From positions 1 through 64,000 of the forward strand of contig CAIRDP010000054.1 in assembly GCA_903877385.1 (NCBI GenBank): a stretch of 64,000 nt of DNA, written 5' to 3'. Position numbers and translations under genes: made by a program. Within the stretch, counting starts at the first letter, position 1. Every line of letters begins with the position of its first letter. Positions 1 through 7,904 of the stretch are shown one piece after another. The notes under the pieces were generated by a model, which saw nothing but the letters and a program-made list of their open reading frames with translations, did not search any database and had not been told where the DNA came from. This DNA is from an uncultured Bacteroidales bacterium (GTDB taxonomy: Bacteria; Bacteroidota; Bacteroidia; Bacteroidales; FEN-979).

Positions 1-76
1 CGTTTACCGTAACCGTAAACTATAACTAAAAGACACAAACCCCTTCCCCATGAGGGCGAAAGTGGGGCTGATCTCG

Positions 77-106
77 AAAACCCCGTGAACGAAAGTTCAC
101 GGGGTT
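77..106. terminator. Bidirectional rho-independent terminator
   Basis: Perfect stem AACCCCGTGAAC / GTTCACGGGGTT with a GAAA tetraloop, flanked by an A-run on the left and a T-run on the right, so it can work in both directions. It closes the leftward hydrolase gene and probably also a rightward gene outside the window. Positions 1-76 show no feature I can name. Confidence 0.85.
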
Positions 107-154
107 TTTCAGTTATATCTCAATGGTATTAGTACATGGCCAGTCCACTTGACA

Positions 155-1354
155 TCACAGTCCGAACCTGGGTTTCAGATCGATCTCCTCCCAGCCTGAA
201 ATCCCTCTGACTTTCAGCCACATCTTCAGTTCGGAGGGTTTTACAACGACAGAGTAAATAGTGCTGATCAGCGAGCCATTTGCGAAAGTTGCGCCACCAT
301 CGGGGATTGTAAGGTCAAATATCTCCATCATCCGCAGTGGATCGATATTGCCTTTGTTCTGTTCACCCAGCTTCAGAAGGTTCTGCCTGCGTGTGACCGT
401 TTTCCCAATCCCCTCGTTCGTGCTGTCGAAAAACACGATCGGGTAATTCCGCCAGGAGGGATCTGTGAAATCATTCGATGCAGAAACCAGGCCGTTTCCG
501 CTTCGACCCTGCACCCTGAATGTCGCCCACTCGTATATCGTGGCATAAGAAGGGAAGGTCGAATTCATGATCAAACCGATTTCAGGCAGGTTCGTTTTGA
601 ACCATTGGTCGACTTCATCAGGATTTGTATTCCTGAAAAGGCTTTCGAGAAGAATGTTGTTGACGTTTTCCCTGCCAGGCACGCTGAGTGTATCGCAGTT
701 CTGACCGTTCTGAAGTTCCAGGAAAATACCTTTCGAGTTCATGGAAGTCTGGTAAAAAATGCTCCCCATAAGATCTATATTTGCCACGGAAGCAGGGTAT
801 CCTGTAGGATTCCATACCACCACCTGGAAGTATTTTGCGAATTTCCTGATACCCGGTGCAAGCAGATCCAGGTTTCGGCCCACGATGGCATACCCGTCGG
901 TGGTATAGTCACCCCAGGCTGAAAGGCTGCTGCACCCTGTATTATACAAATCTATGAATGATGAAGAAAGAATAATCACCTGATCATGGGAAAGTCCGCA
1001 AGTTTCGGCTATCCCCTCATAATAATCTTTAAATATCTGCGGATATGAATTGTAGTTAGCCCGGCCCTGCTGCAGAATATCGGCGTAGGCCACACCTTTC
1101 TCGCCAAGCAGGTACTGGTTTACAATTGTATCGTAATACCCCCTGATATGGGGACCCAGAAGCAATCCGTATTGCCTGCCCATTTGTTTGAAAGTGCCAC
1201 GGAGTTCAACAACATAGAAGGCTCCTGCGGAAGACCTGTACAGGGCGCCCCCCTCGGCCCCGGCAACAGGTTCGACATATAAATTGTTTTTAGAGCAGGA
1301 TGACAGGGCGGCAAACAGAAGGAAAAGGGCGGCAATGTGTTTCAGAAGTTTCAT
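155..1354 (-). CDS. C45-family (penicillin acylase/choloylglycine hydrolase-like) lipoprotein
   Basis: Predicted N-terminal-nucleophile amide hydrolase of the C45 / acyl-CoA:6-aminopenicillanate acyltransferase group. The motif GCSSLSAWG (Cys about residue 141), followed by a GRNLDL block, is the family's usual site where autoproteolysis exposes the catalytic Cys. The ORF track starts at 1387, but I prefer the ATG at 1354: it gives a clean lipoprotein signal (MKLLKHIAALFLLFAALSSC, lipobox LSSC) and sits 20 nt downstream of a TATATTTG -7 element (minus strand, 1381-1374). Length after trimming is 399 aa, near full length for a secreted C45 protein. It is probably anchored in the outer or inner membrane facing the periplasm. 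The substrate cannot be read from sequence; fatty-acyl amides, beta-lactams or bile-salt-like amides are family possibilities. It is monocistronic, ending at the terminator at 77-106. Confidence 0.8.
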   Translation of the reverse strand: MKLLKHIAALFLLFAALSSCSKNNLYVEPVAGAEGGALYRSSAGAFYVVELRGTFKQMGRQYGLLLGPHIRGYYDTIVNQYLLGEKGVAYADILQQGRANYNSYPQIFKDYYEGIAETCGLSHDQVIILSSSFIDLYNTGCSSLSAWGDYTTDGYAIVGRNLDLLAPGIRKFAKYFQVVVWNPTGYPASVANIDLMGSIFYQTSMNSKGIFLELQNGQNCDTLSVPGRENVNNILLESLFRNTNPDEVDQWFKTNLPEIGLIMNSTFPSYATIYEWATFRVQGRSGNGLVSASNDFTDPSWRNYPIVFFDSTNEGIGKTVTRRQNLLKLGEQNKGNIDPLRMMEIFDLTIPDGGATFANGSLISTIYSVVVKPSELKMWLKVRGISGWEEIDLKPRFGL

Positions 1355-1491
1355 AGGAAGGATATTGCAATCCCAAATATACTGCATTTTGTGGATATTC
1401 GGAACATCCGACCACCTCCCGCCTGTTTATGTTGACCATCTAACCTTATTACTAATCAATAAGATGAAATGGGCAGGCTGTTTTGGCGAAG

Positions 1492-2193
1492 TTATTTAAA
1501 GCTGTCGCTGTTTCCAGCTTTTGACTTTGCAAGGCGGAAGCCGATAGTACATTCACTGTAATTATGAGGTTCAGAATTCCTATTAGAGACTCGACAATGT
1601 TTCGGCGGACTATACCAACCACCTCCACGATATACTCTTCTTTTCACTCCTTTATCGACTTGATTTGGATTTTTCTTATCCACTGAACTATAATAACCAT
1701 ACAAATCGCTGCACCATTCCCAAACATTGCCACTCATATCAAATAATCCCAGTTCATTCGCTGATTTTTGACCTATAGGATGAGTTTTAAAGCCACTTTC
1801 ATTACGATACCATCCCACAAGATCAATCTCATTGCTTCCTGCATATTTATATCCATGGGATTGCTTCCCCCCGCGTGCAGCATATTCCCACTCGGTTTCG
1901 CTTGGCAACCGATAGTTATCCCCGGTTTTAACATTGAGCTTATGAATGAATTCCTGAACATCATCCCAACTTACATTTTCAACCGGACAATTACTACAAT
2001 CCTTGAAAACTGATGGATTTGTCCTCATCTCATCCTGCCATTGCTGCTGAGTTACCTCATATTTTCCAATATAGAAATCATCTACGGTGACTTTGTGTGG
2101 ATTTTCATCCCCATCACAATCGCTCTGGTCTTTTGAGCAACCCATTGTAAAACTACCTCCTTCTACAAATACCATATCGATTATACCTGTCAA
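1492..2193 (-). CDS. SUMF1/FGE-type domain protein, 3' part of a split gene
   Basis: A C-type-lectin-like formylglycine-generating-enzyme (SUMF1) domain. Seen: an opening VEGGSFTMG block, NCPVENVSWDD, a central LPSETEWEYAARGG, DMSGNVWEWCSD, and a closing IGFRLAKS. The CRVSNRNSEP segment keeps only the first of the paired cysteines found in true sulfatase-activating FGE, so a binding or structural role is more likely than formylglycine formation. The protein has no signal peptide of its own. The track start at 2193 is TTG; the first ATG is at 2175, right before the domain. The TTG overlaps the TGA of the upstream 91-aa ORF, which carries a signal peptide. The two ORFs read as one secreted protein of about 324 aa broken by a one-base frame change in a T-run, so this half is either made by frameshifting or coupling, or is non-functional. 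Confidence 0.75.
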   Translation of the reverse strand: MTGIIDMVFVEGGSFTMGCSKDQSDCDGDENPHKVTVDDFYIGKYEVTQQQWQDEMRTNPSVFKDCSNCPVENVSWDDVQEFIHKLNVKTGDNYRLPSETEWEYAARGGKQSHGYKYAGSNEIDLVGWYRNESGFKTHPIGQKSANELGLFDMSGNVWEWCSDLYGYYSSVDKKNPNQVDKGVKRRVYRGGGWYSPPKHCRVSNRNSEPHNYSECTIGFRLAKSKAGNSDSFK

Positions 2194-2465
2194 AATGGAG
2201 CTACTGATTGTATCCTTTTTTTCTTCTCCTTGTGATCAATGATATCCACCGTGCCATTCCTATAGCGGATTTTATAAACCTCTGCCGACTTGATTTCATA
2301 AACCGGGCTGTTAATGGTATCGGTTTTCTTGTATTTAATAACGTCCTCATTGATTGAACGAATCTTGCAAGTAATTGAGCTTCCATCCATTTTATAAAGG
2401 ACATCCTGAGAGAAACCTAAAACCGATAATAATAAGGCAATGAGAAATATCAGTATGAGCCTCAT
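2190..2465 (-). CDS. Secreted N-terminal domain of the split SUMF1 protein
   Basis: 91 aa. It has a clear signal peptide (MRLILIFLIALLLSVLGFSQ), then a small beta domain of the kind common in Bacteroidota secreted proteins, with the pattern DVLYKMDGSSITCKI ... VYKIRYRNGTVDI. Such domains normally sit at the N-terminus of longer proteins. The ORF ends at TGA in the context CCATTTTGACAGG; a single extra T, or a -1 slip on the T-run, would continue directly into the SUMF1 domain (…PF-LTGIIDMVFVEGG). I interpret 1492-2465 as one gene with a frame change. A real 91-aa protein with coupled translation of the downstream ORF is the alternative. Confidence 0.6.
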   Translation of the reverse strand: MRLILIFLIALLLSVLGFSQDVLYKMDGSSITCKIRSINEDVIKYKKTDTINSPVYEIKSAEVYKIRYRNGTVDIIDHKEKKKRIQSVAPF

Positions 2466-2587
2466 ATTAGTAGTTATTGATCAAGGTGTTTAAAAAAACG
2501 TTTTCTGTATCTCACAATCCTGCATCCGACATTTGGGAAATTCATCAAGGATTAAGAAAACAGCTTGCAGATTTAGCTTTTTCAAAT

Positions 2588-3259
2588 TCAAATTGATAGT
2601 TTTGATACTTTCTGTAAAACGAATAAAGTTTTATTTTTAGAAATAAAACCAACTAATCCATCCTTTATAGAATAATACAGGTAATTTCCATACTGGCAAC
2701 TTAGTTTATATACATTATAAAAAGTCTTGTTGCCTATGTGCAAAGAAACATAATATGCACTGACTGAATCATTTGTAGATTGAGAGCGTTTGAAGATGGA
2801 ATCATTATTAAAACAAAATGAATCATAGCAATAAAAAATAAGTGGGTTGCCATTGTTAATAGTAAAGGTCAAATATTTTTCAATAGTTCCAGTGCGGAAG
2901 TAATTCGAGAAATTTAAATCAAGTTCAATATATCCATTGGATGTTGTCTTAAAATACGTGTGATTCCAATCGCAATAATAAGTGTCGCCAAAACAATGAT
3001 AAAGCATTAGCTCATCACCATCAGGGTCACTTGAATAGTTAAAAGCTTGCTCAGTGGCACGGCCTGTTCCAAAAAAAACGATGGAATCATTAATTGAATC
3101 TTTATAAATCAATTCTTCTTTCCCCGAATAAGGATTGATATTAAGATCTTCCTGACTAAAAGATAATGATGGTTGTTGCGTCCCGTGGCATCGATGGCAT
3201 TCTGTGAAAAGAAAAATTGAAACCATGCCTGATAAAAGAATGAAAAGCAAATTTTTCAT
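2588..3259 (-). CDS. Hypothetical lipoprotein, AT-rich
   Basis: 223 aa, not recognised. The N-terminus is a lipoprotein signal with lipobox FTEC (Cys about residue 21), immediately followed by an unusual HRCHG cluster. The rest is rich in Asn, Tyr, Phe and Ser, predicted mostly beta, with several Cys residues (CFGDTYYCDW, FYCYDSFCF). Base composition is visibly more AT-rich than the neighbouring genes, which fits a recent arrival. A -7 element TACTTTTG lies at 3324-3317 on the minus strand, so the transcript would have a leader of about 50 nt. No function is proposed. Confidence 0.6.
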   Translation of the reverse strand: MKNLLFILLSGMVSIFLFTECHRCHGTQQPSLSFSQEDLNINPYSGKEELIYKDSINDSIVFFGTGRATEQAFNYSSDPDGDELMLYHCFGDTYYCDWNHTYFKTTSNGYIELDLNFSNYFRTGTIEKYLTFTINNGNPLIFYCYDSFCFNNDSIFKRSQSTNDSVSAYYVSLHIGNKTFYNVYKLSCQYGNYLYYSIKDGLVGFISKNKTLFVLQKVSKLSI

Positions 3260-3649
3260 ATAGCTGAAAATTTTATCCTGATCAAACTAAATGTAATCAG
3301 GACCAGTTGATTCCTGCAAAAGTAACGTATTTAATAATTAGATATTATGTCACAACCTGTAACCCGACTCTTTGGCTGTAAAGATGTCTTTTCGGTTCAT
3401 CAAAATATTGGGTGAACCCTGAAAGTTTAATCTTTTATCGATATCAGTATCAAGGACTATAGATATTTTGATCTGGGATTCAGTGATGCTAAGGTGGCCA
3501 TAGCTTTAAACTATCCCGAACCAGGGGTGTTGTATAACCGAAATTGATTTTTACTAACCCACCCGGGGATAGTTTGGGAAATAGAATTTGATAAAAAGAG
3601 AGAATCAGAAGGGTTTACCCTACCTTCTACCCTCCCCATATAAAAACAA
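3260..3649. other. Intergenic stretch with an imperfect inverted repeat, no gene seen
   Basis: Between the hypothetical lipoprotein and tRNA-Leu. It contains the lipoprotein's promoter element and, at about 3508-3577, an inverted pair (AAACTATCCCG ... CGGGGATAGTTT) with imperfectly matching flanks around a 50-nt centre. It could be a remnant of a mobile element end, but no transposase remnant is visible. The 67-aa plus-strand ORF at 3588 runs into tRNA-Leu and is rejected. Confidence 0.4.
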
Positions 3650-3680
3650 ATGCTCTGTAATCAACACAATTACAGAGCAT
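3650..3680 (-). terminator. Terminator after tRNA-Leu
   Basis: Stem ATGCTCTGTAAT / ATTACAGAGCAT (12 bp, 7-nt loop) followed on the minus strand by TTGTTTTTAT. It lies 16 nt past the tRNA-Leu 3' end. Confidence 0.8.
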
Positions 3681-3696
3681 TTAAGTAAATTATTTG

Positions 3697-3781
3697 TACC
3701 CCGGGCGGGACTTGAACCCGCACAACCGCAATGGTCACAGGATTTTAAGTCCTGCGTGTCTACCAGTTCCACCACCGGGGC
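3697..3781 (-). tRNA. tRNA-Leu (anticodon UAA)
   Basis: 85 nt including the discriminator A. The acceptor arm is GCCCCGG/CCGGGGU. The anticodon stem-loop CAGGACTTAAAATCCTG has anticodon TAA. A long variable arm (TGACCATTGCGGTTG region) is present, as expected for class II tRNA-Leu, and the T-arm reads GCGGGTTCAAGTCCCGC. CCA is not encoded. It lies downstream of tRNA-Gly on the same strand, with a terminator between them and no obvious promoter of its own, so read-through is possible. Confidence 0.95.
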
Positions 3782-3861
3782 AATAATCTGAAGAACATTT
3801 TCTGCCGCATTTTTTGCAATGCTGCTGCGGCCTGGCCGTTTTTACAGCGGCCGATCCGCGG

Positions 3862-3890
3862 AAAAAAAAACCCTCATCGGGGAGGGTTTT
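3862..3890 (-). terminator. Terminator after tRNA-Gly
   Basis: On the minus strand, ACCCTC CCCGAT GAGGGT is followed by nine T residues. It starts a few nt after the tRNA-Gly 3' end. Confidence 0.85.
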
Positions 3891-3894
3891 CTGG

Positions 3895-3967
3895 AGCAGA
3901 AGACGAGACTCGAACTCGCGACCCTGACCTTGGCAAGGTCATGCTCTACCAACTGAGCTACTTCTGC
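3895..3967 (-). tRNA. tRNA-Gly (anticodon GCC)
   Basis: 73 nt including discriminator U. The acceptor arm is GCAGAAG/CTTCTGC, the D-arm AGCTCAGTTGGTAGAGC, the anticodon loop TTGCCAA (GCC), and the T-arm CGAGTTCGAGTCTCG. CCA is not encoded. It is transcribed from the promoter at 3986-4016. Confidence 0.97.
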
Positions 3968-3985
3968 AGGGTTAATTTGAGGGTG

Positions 3986-4016
3986 CAAAAGTAAAACAAG
4001 TCTGCAACACTACAAA
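3986..4016 (-). promoter_or_regulatory. Sigma-A-type promoter of tRNA-Gly
   Basis: On the minus strand, TTTG (4016-4013), 19 nt spacer, TACTTTTG (3993-3986): an exact match to the Bacteroidota -33/-7 consensus TTTG-N19-TAnnTTTG. The tRNA 5' end is 18 nt downstream. Confidence 0.8.
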
Positions 4017-4200
4017 ATGTTTATTGAAAATTTTCAATTTAGCTTAAAGAACGGGTTTATCCGCTCAGGTTATTAATGGCTATTAATCCCAGTGCAGAGC
4101 CCTGGACCCAGGTTCCGACCCGGAGGGCGAGGGATTTACCCGGAAAATACACTACCTGCCCGTGCCCGGAATCCCTGCAACAGGCTCAATCAGGTAAAAC

Positions 4201-6894
4201 TCAGGATTTTTTCAACAATTTTTTGATCTCGTTGAGTTTCATCAAGGCTTCAACAGGGGTGAGTGTGTTGATCTCGGTATTCAATATATCCTCCTTGATT
4301 TGTTGCAGCAGGGGATCATCAAGCTGGATAAAACTGAGCTGGAAGCCTGCCTCGCCTGATGCTGGATGCGGGATACGGGAAGTTGCATGAAGATTTTTTA
4401 ATCCGGTATCCTGTATCTTGTATCCTGTGCCTGGATTTCCTGTTCCCTGTTTCCCCAGTTCCTCAGCCTGGTGCGACTCTTCAAGCTGGTGAAGGATCTC
4501 TGAAGCCCTGTCAATAACACTGGACGGCATGCCCGCCATTTTTGCTACGTGTATGCCGAAACTGTGTTCGCTCCCTCCCGGCTGTATCTTCCTCAGGAAG
4601 ATCACCCTGTTCTGTATCTCCTTGATTGAGATATGAAAGTTTTTTATCCTGCCGTGGATTGAAGCCATCTCGTTGAGCTCATGGTAATGGGTGGCAAACA
4701 GGACCTTGGGCCTGTGCAGGGGGTGGCTGTGAAGGAACTCGGCAATAGCCCAGGCAATGCTGATCCCGTCGTAGGTGGATGTCCCCCGGCCTATCTCGTC
4801 AAGCAGGATCAGGCTGCGGTTCGAAATATTATTAAGTATGCTGGCCGTTTCATTCATCTCTACCATGAACGTTGATTCCCCCGATGATATGTTGTCGGAA
4901 GCCCCCACCCTGGTGAATATCTTATCAACCAGTCCGATGCTTGCCCTTTCGGCCGGGACAAAACTTCCCATCTGGGCCATCAGGACGATGAGGGCGGTTT
5001 GCCGTAACAGGGCTGACTTACCCGACATATTGGGACCTGTGAGCATGATGATCTGCTGGGAATGGTCATCCAGGTATACATCATTAGCTATATACTCCTC
5101 CCCGGGCTTCATCTGCCTTTCAATTACAGGATGCCGGCCGCTGATGATCTCCAGCTCAAAGGAATCGTTTAGCTGGGGCTTCGTATAAGCATACTTTGAA
5201 GCACTGAGGGCGAACGACCCGAGCACATCCAGCCTTGAAACAAGGTTTGCATTAAGCTGCACCGGGACGATATAATCGTTTACGAACAGCAGGAGGTCGT
5301 TATAGATCCTGGCTTCAAGACCGGCTATCCTTTCTTCGGCATGAAGGATCTTTTCTTCATATTCTTTTAGTTCAGGCGTGATGTACCGTTCGCAATTCAC
5401 AAGGGTTTGTTTTCTCTCCCATTCGGGAGGCACCTTTTCCTTATGGGTGTTCGTAACCTCGAGATAATACCCGAAAACATTGGTATACCCTACTTTCAGC
5501 GAAGTGATGCCGGTGCGCTCCGTCTCCCTTTGCTGTATCTTCACCAGGTAGTCCTTTCCCGAATACGCGATCTGCCTGAGCTCATCCAGTTCGGCATTGA
5601 CACCTTCGCCTATCACATTCCCCTTGGCGGCCAATGCGGGAGGATCGGGATTAAGGTCCCTGCCAATTTTTTCCCTTACCTGCAGGCATAGATTCAGCTG
5701 ATCGGCTGTTTTCTTAAGCCCTTCATTGTCAGCAGAAGTGGCCATGCTTTTAATTGTCTCAACCGAATCAAGGGCCTTCTTCAGGTGAAGCATTTCCCTC
5801 GGCTGGATTTTGCCTACCGCCGCTTTCGATATAAGTCTTTCCAGATCCCCTATAACGGTCAGTTCATGCCTGATCCTGCCTGCCATCTCGGGATTCTGCG
5901 ATAAATATTCTACGATAGCCAGCCTTTCTTCTATCGGCTGAAGGTTTTTCAGGGGAAGTATCATCCAGCGGCGTAGCAGACGGGAGCCCATCGGCGATAC
6001 GGTTTGATCCAGGACATCAAGAAGCGTTCTGGCATTCTCACTGTTGGGCGAAAGCAGTTCCAGGTTACGGATTGTAAACCTGTCGAGCCACATATAATGG
6101 TCTTCCTCTATCCTCGAAAGCCTTGAAATATGAGCCACCTTTTCATGCTGGGTTTCGGCGAGGTAATGAAGTGCCGCACCTGCAGCAATTACCGCCATAT
6201 CGAGGTTCTCAACACCAAAACCTTTTAAGGATGTCGTGCCGAAATGATTCAAAAGAAGTTCATTGGAGAAATCAGGGGTAAACACCCAGTCATCAAATGT
6301 GTTTAAATAAAATTTACTGCCGAAAAGCTCGGTGAATTTCTGTTTTTTGCTTTTCTGAATTATAACCTCACTGGGCCTGAAACTCTGGATCAGCTTGTCA
6401 ATGTATTCCGTCCCTCCCTGGGCCAGGTAAAACTCCCCCGTTGAAATATCCAGGAATGAAATACCCGAGATCCTGGGTTCAAGGTGAACGGAGGCCAGGA
6501 AATTATTTTCTTTCTGTTCGAGTATTTTATCGTGATACGAAACCCCGGGTGTTACTAATTCGGTAACCCCCCTTTTAACAATGGTTTTGGTAAGCTTAGG
6601 ATCTTCCAGCTGATCGCATATTGCTACCCTCAGGCCAGCTTTTACCAGCCTGGGAAGGTACAGGTCAAGCGAATGATGCGGAAAGCCCGCGAGTTCCACA
6701 TAAGTGGCAGCTCCATTGGCCCTCCTGGTGAGGACAATACCAAGGATGCCCGAAGCTTTAACGGCATCTTCCCCGAAAGTCTCATAAAAATCCCCTACCC
6801 TGAACAATAAAAGGGCATCAGGGTATTTGGCTTTGATGGCATTGTATTGCTTCATCAAAGGAGTTTCGGCTATTTCCTTAGCGTTCTGCTTCAT
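4201..6894 (-). CDS. mutS: DNA mismatch repair protein MutS
   Basis: MutS1 clamp that recognises mismatches and recruits MutL. Seen in order: the mismatch-binding FYE motif (RVGDFYETF, about residues 36-38), connector and lever domains, clamp ([24 protein letters not shown]), the ABC ATPase with Walker [10 protein letters not shown] (about 620), signature [13 protein letters not shown], Walker [17 protein letters not shown] and ATHYHEL, then a C-terminal helix-turn-helix region. The ATG at 6894 is preferred over the track's TTG at 6900, giving 897 aa. A TACTTTTG -7 element is at 6950-6943. The linker before the C-terminal domain (about residues 810-845, [17 protein letters not shown]...) is not MutS-like in composition and matches a heptad-repeat DNA insertion (see repeat feature). 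It keeps the frame, so the protein should still function. Confidence 0.97.
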   Translation of the reverse strand: MKQNAKEIAETPLMKQYNAIKAKYPDALLLFRVGDFYETFGEDAVKASGILGIVLTRRANGAATYVELAGFPHHSLDLYLPRLVKAGLRVAICDQLEDPKLTKTIVKRGVTELVTPGVSYHDKILEQKENNFLASVHLEPRISGISFLDISTGEFYLAQGGTEYIDKLIQSFRPSEVIIQKSKKQKFTELFGSKFYLNTFDDWVFTPDFSNELLLNHFGTTSLKGFGVENLDMAVIAAGAALHYLAETQHEKVAHISRLSRIEEDHYMWLDRFTIRNLELLSPNSENARTLLDVLDQTVSPMGSRLLRRWMILPLKNLQPIEERLAIVEYLSQNPEMAGRIRHELTVIGDLERLISKAAVGKIQPREMLHLKKALDSVETIKSMATSADNEGLKKTADQLNLCLQVREKIGRDLNPDPPALAAKGNVIGEGVNAELDELRQIAYSGKDYLVKIQQRETERTGITSLKVGYTNVFGYYLEVTNTHKEKVPPEWERKQTLVNCERYITPELKEYEEKILHAEERIAGLEARIYNDLLLFVNDYIVPVQLNANLVSRLDVLGSFALSASKYAYTKPQLNDSFELEIISGRHPVIERQMKPGEEYIANDVYLDDHSQQIIMLTGPNMSGKSALLRQTALIVLMAQMGSFVPAERASIGLVDKIFTRVGASDNISSGESTFMVEMNETASILNNISNRSLILLDEIGRGTSTYDGISIAWAIAEFLHSHPLHRPKVLFATHYHELNEMASIHGRIKNFHISIKEIQNRVIFLRKIQPGGSEHSFGIHVAKMAGMPSSVIDRASEILHQLEESHQAEELGKQGTGNPGTGYKIQDTGLKNLHATSRIPHPASGEAGFQLSFIQLDDPLLQQIKEDILNTEINTLTPVEALMKLNEIKKLLKKS
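4358..4454. repeat. Heptad-repeat element inserted in frame in mutS
   Basis: Two blocks of 7-bp units flank a 19-nt centre. Left block: GATGCTG GATGCGG GATACGG GAAGTTG. Right block: GGTATCC TGTATCT TGTATCC TGTGCCT, then after one extra base TGTTCCC TGTTTCC. The blocks are roughly inverted (GGATAC against GTATCC), so the region could fold as a hairpin. It encodes a Gly/Thr/Pro-rich linker with no family match that I know of. Confidence 0.6.
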
Positions 6895-7004
6895 TAACAA
6901 CTATGACTGCGGATGATATCTTCCCTACCCCCGGCCAGTTTCCAAAAGTACGATTCGCAACGTAATGCCTTGCCCCTTTGTTGAAAAGTAGGCAAAAGAA
7001 TTTT

Positions 7005-7046
7005 GAGCCAAGAGCCAAGAGCCTGGAGCCAAGAACCAAGAGTAAT
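7005..7046. repeat. Heptad tandem repeat upstream of the SpoU methyltransferase
   Basis: Strict 7-bp periodicity: GAGCCAA GAGCCAA GAGCCTG GAGCCAA GAACCAA GAGTAAT. It lies between the divergent mutS and methyltransferase genes, 39 nt upstream of the latter's -7 element. No inverted second arm is clear here. Confidence 0.75.
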
Positions 7047-7100
7047 TCGTTACTCGGGTATTCCTGTTCCTGCTTTAGAATTCCTAACTTTGCTCCTGAT

Positions 7101-7640
7101 ATGAACCTCCGCAAACTTTCCATGTCAGAACTGGGCCGCCTGAGTACCGAAGAATTCAGGACAGCCGGAAAATTTCCCATTGTTGTTGTTCTGGATGATA
7201 TCCGTTCACAGAACAATACAGGCTCGGTATTCAGAACATGCGATGCGTTTAAGGCAGAACAAATCTGCCTCTGCGGAATAACCGCAACTCCCCCTCATCG
7301 CGAAATCCATAAAACCGCCCTTGGGGCCGAAGAATCGGTGAACTGGAAATATTACAACTCGGCTGCTGAAGCTGTAATGGAATTAAAGAAATCGGGTTAC
7401 CTTATCCTGGCCCTGGAACATACAAATTCCAGCCTCCCTCTCCAGGATTATAAAATTCCTTCAGGGCATAAAATCGCCCTGGTCTTTGGCAATGAAATCC
7501 AGGGAGTGGGTGACGAAACTTTAAAACTTGCCGATGCCTGTCTTGAAATCCCCCAGTTCGGGACCAAACATTCCATCAATGTATCTGTAGCTGTTGGGAT
7601 TACATTATGGGAAATACTCAGGAAAATGAAAATAATCTGA
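7101..7640 (+). CDS. SpoU/TrmH-family RNA 2'-O-methyltransferase
   Basis: SPOUT-fold methyltransferase that methylates a ribose 2'-OH in tRNA or rRNA using SAM. Seen: motif 1 DDIRSQNNTGSVFRTCDAF with the N-x-G-S-x-x-R core, motif 2 IALVFGNEIQGV, and motif 3 IPQFGTKHSINVSVAVGI. These three form the deep-knot SAM site. The track ORF begins at 6978, but its first 41 codons translate the heptad repeat. The ATG at 7101 is preceded by the -7 element TAACTTTG (7085-7092), so the mRNA has almost no leader. Mature length is 179 aa, consistent with a minimal TrmH without the N-terminal L30-like domain. The target nucleotide cannot be told. It is divergent from mutS. Confidence 0.9.
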   Translation: MNLRKLSMSELGRLSTEEFRTAGKFPIVVVLDDIRSQNNTGSVFRTCDAFKAEQICLCGITATPPHREIHKTALGAEESVNWKYYNSAAEAVMELKKSGYLILALEHTNSSLPLQDYKIPSGHKIALVFGNEIQGVGDETLKLADACLEIPQFGTKHSINVSVAVGITLWEILRKMKII

Positions 7641-7826
7641 ACGGTGTAACCTTTACCTAATACCCCTCGTACAACATAAAAAGAAAAAAAGTTTGTGAAA
7701 ATAACACCAATCTTGTTAATTTTGACGTCGGAAAATATTGATTCTGTCTTAACACGCTATGAATCAATGATTAATCTGATTTATCTGCAAATTAACTTCA
7801 AAATGTTAATTTTATAACGCATTTAA

Positions 7827-7859
7827 TTTGCTAATCATAAGCTAATTTTAATATATTTG
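7827..7859 (+). promoter_or_regulatory. Promoter of the OmpA/TPR gene
   Basis: TTTG (7827-7830), 21-nt spacer, TATATTTG (7852-7859), followed by a leader of about 40 nt to the ATG at 7905. A second TAATTTTG lies near 7717. The 264-nt gap from 7641 is AT-rich and holds no gene. Confidence 0.6.
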
Positions 7860-7904
7860 TAAAATCAGTAAACAAAACAAATAGAAATCTAAAATCAAAG
7901 TCGT

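Noticed and set aside
1-76. Possible gene end at the left edge
   Set aside because: Too short to assign; only the shared terminator at 77-106 hints at a gene outside the window.
3588-3791. 67-aa plus-strand ORF
   Set aside because: Runs through the tRNA-Leu gene on the opposite strand.
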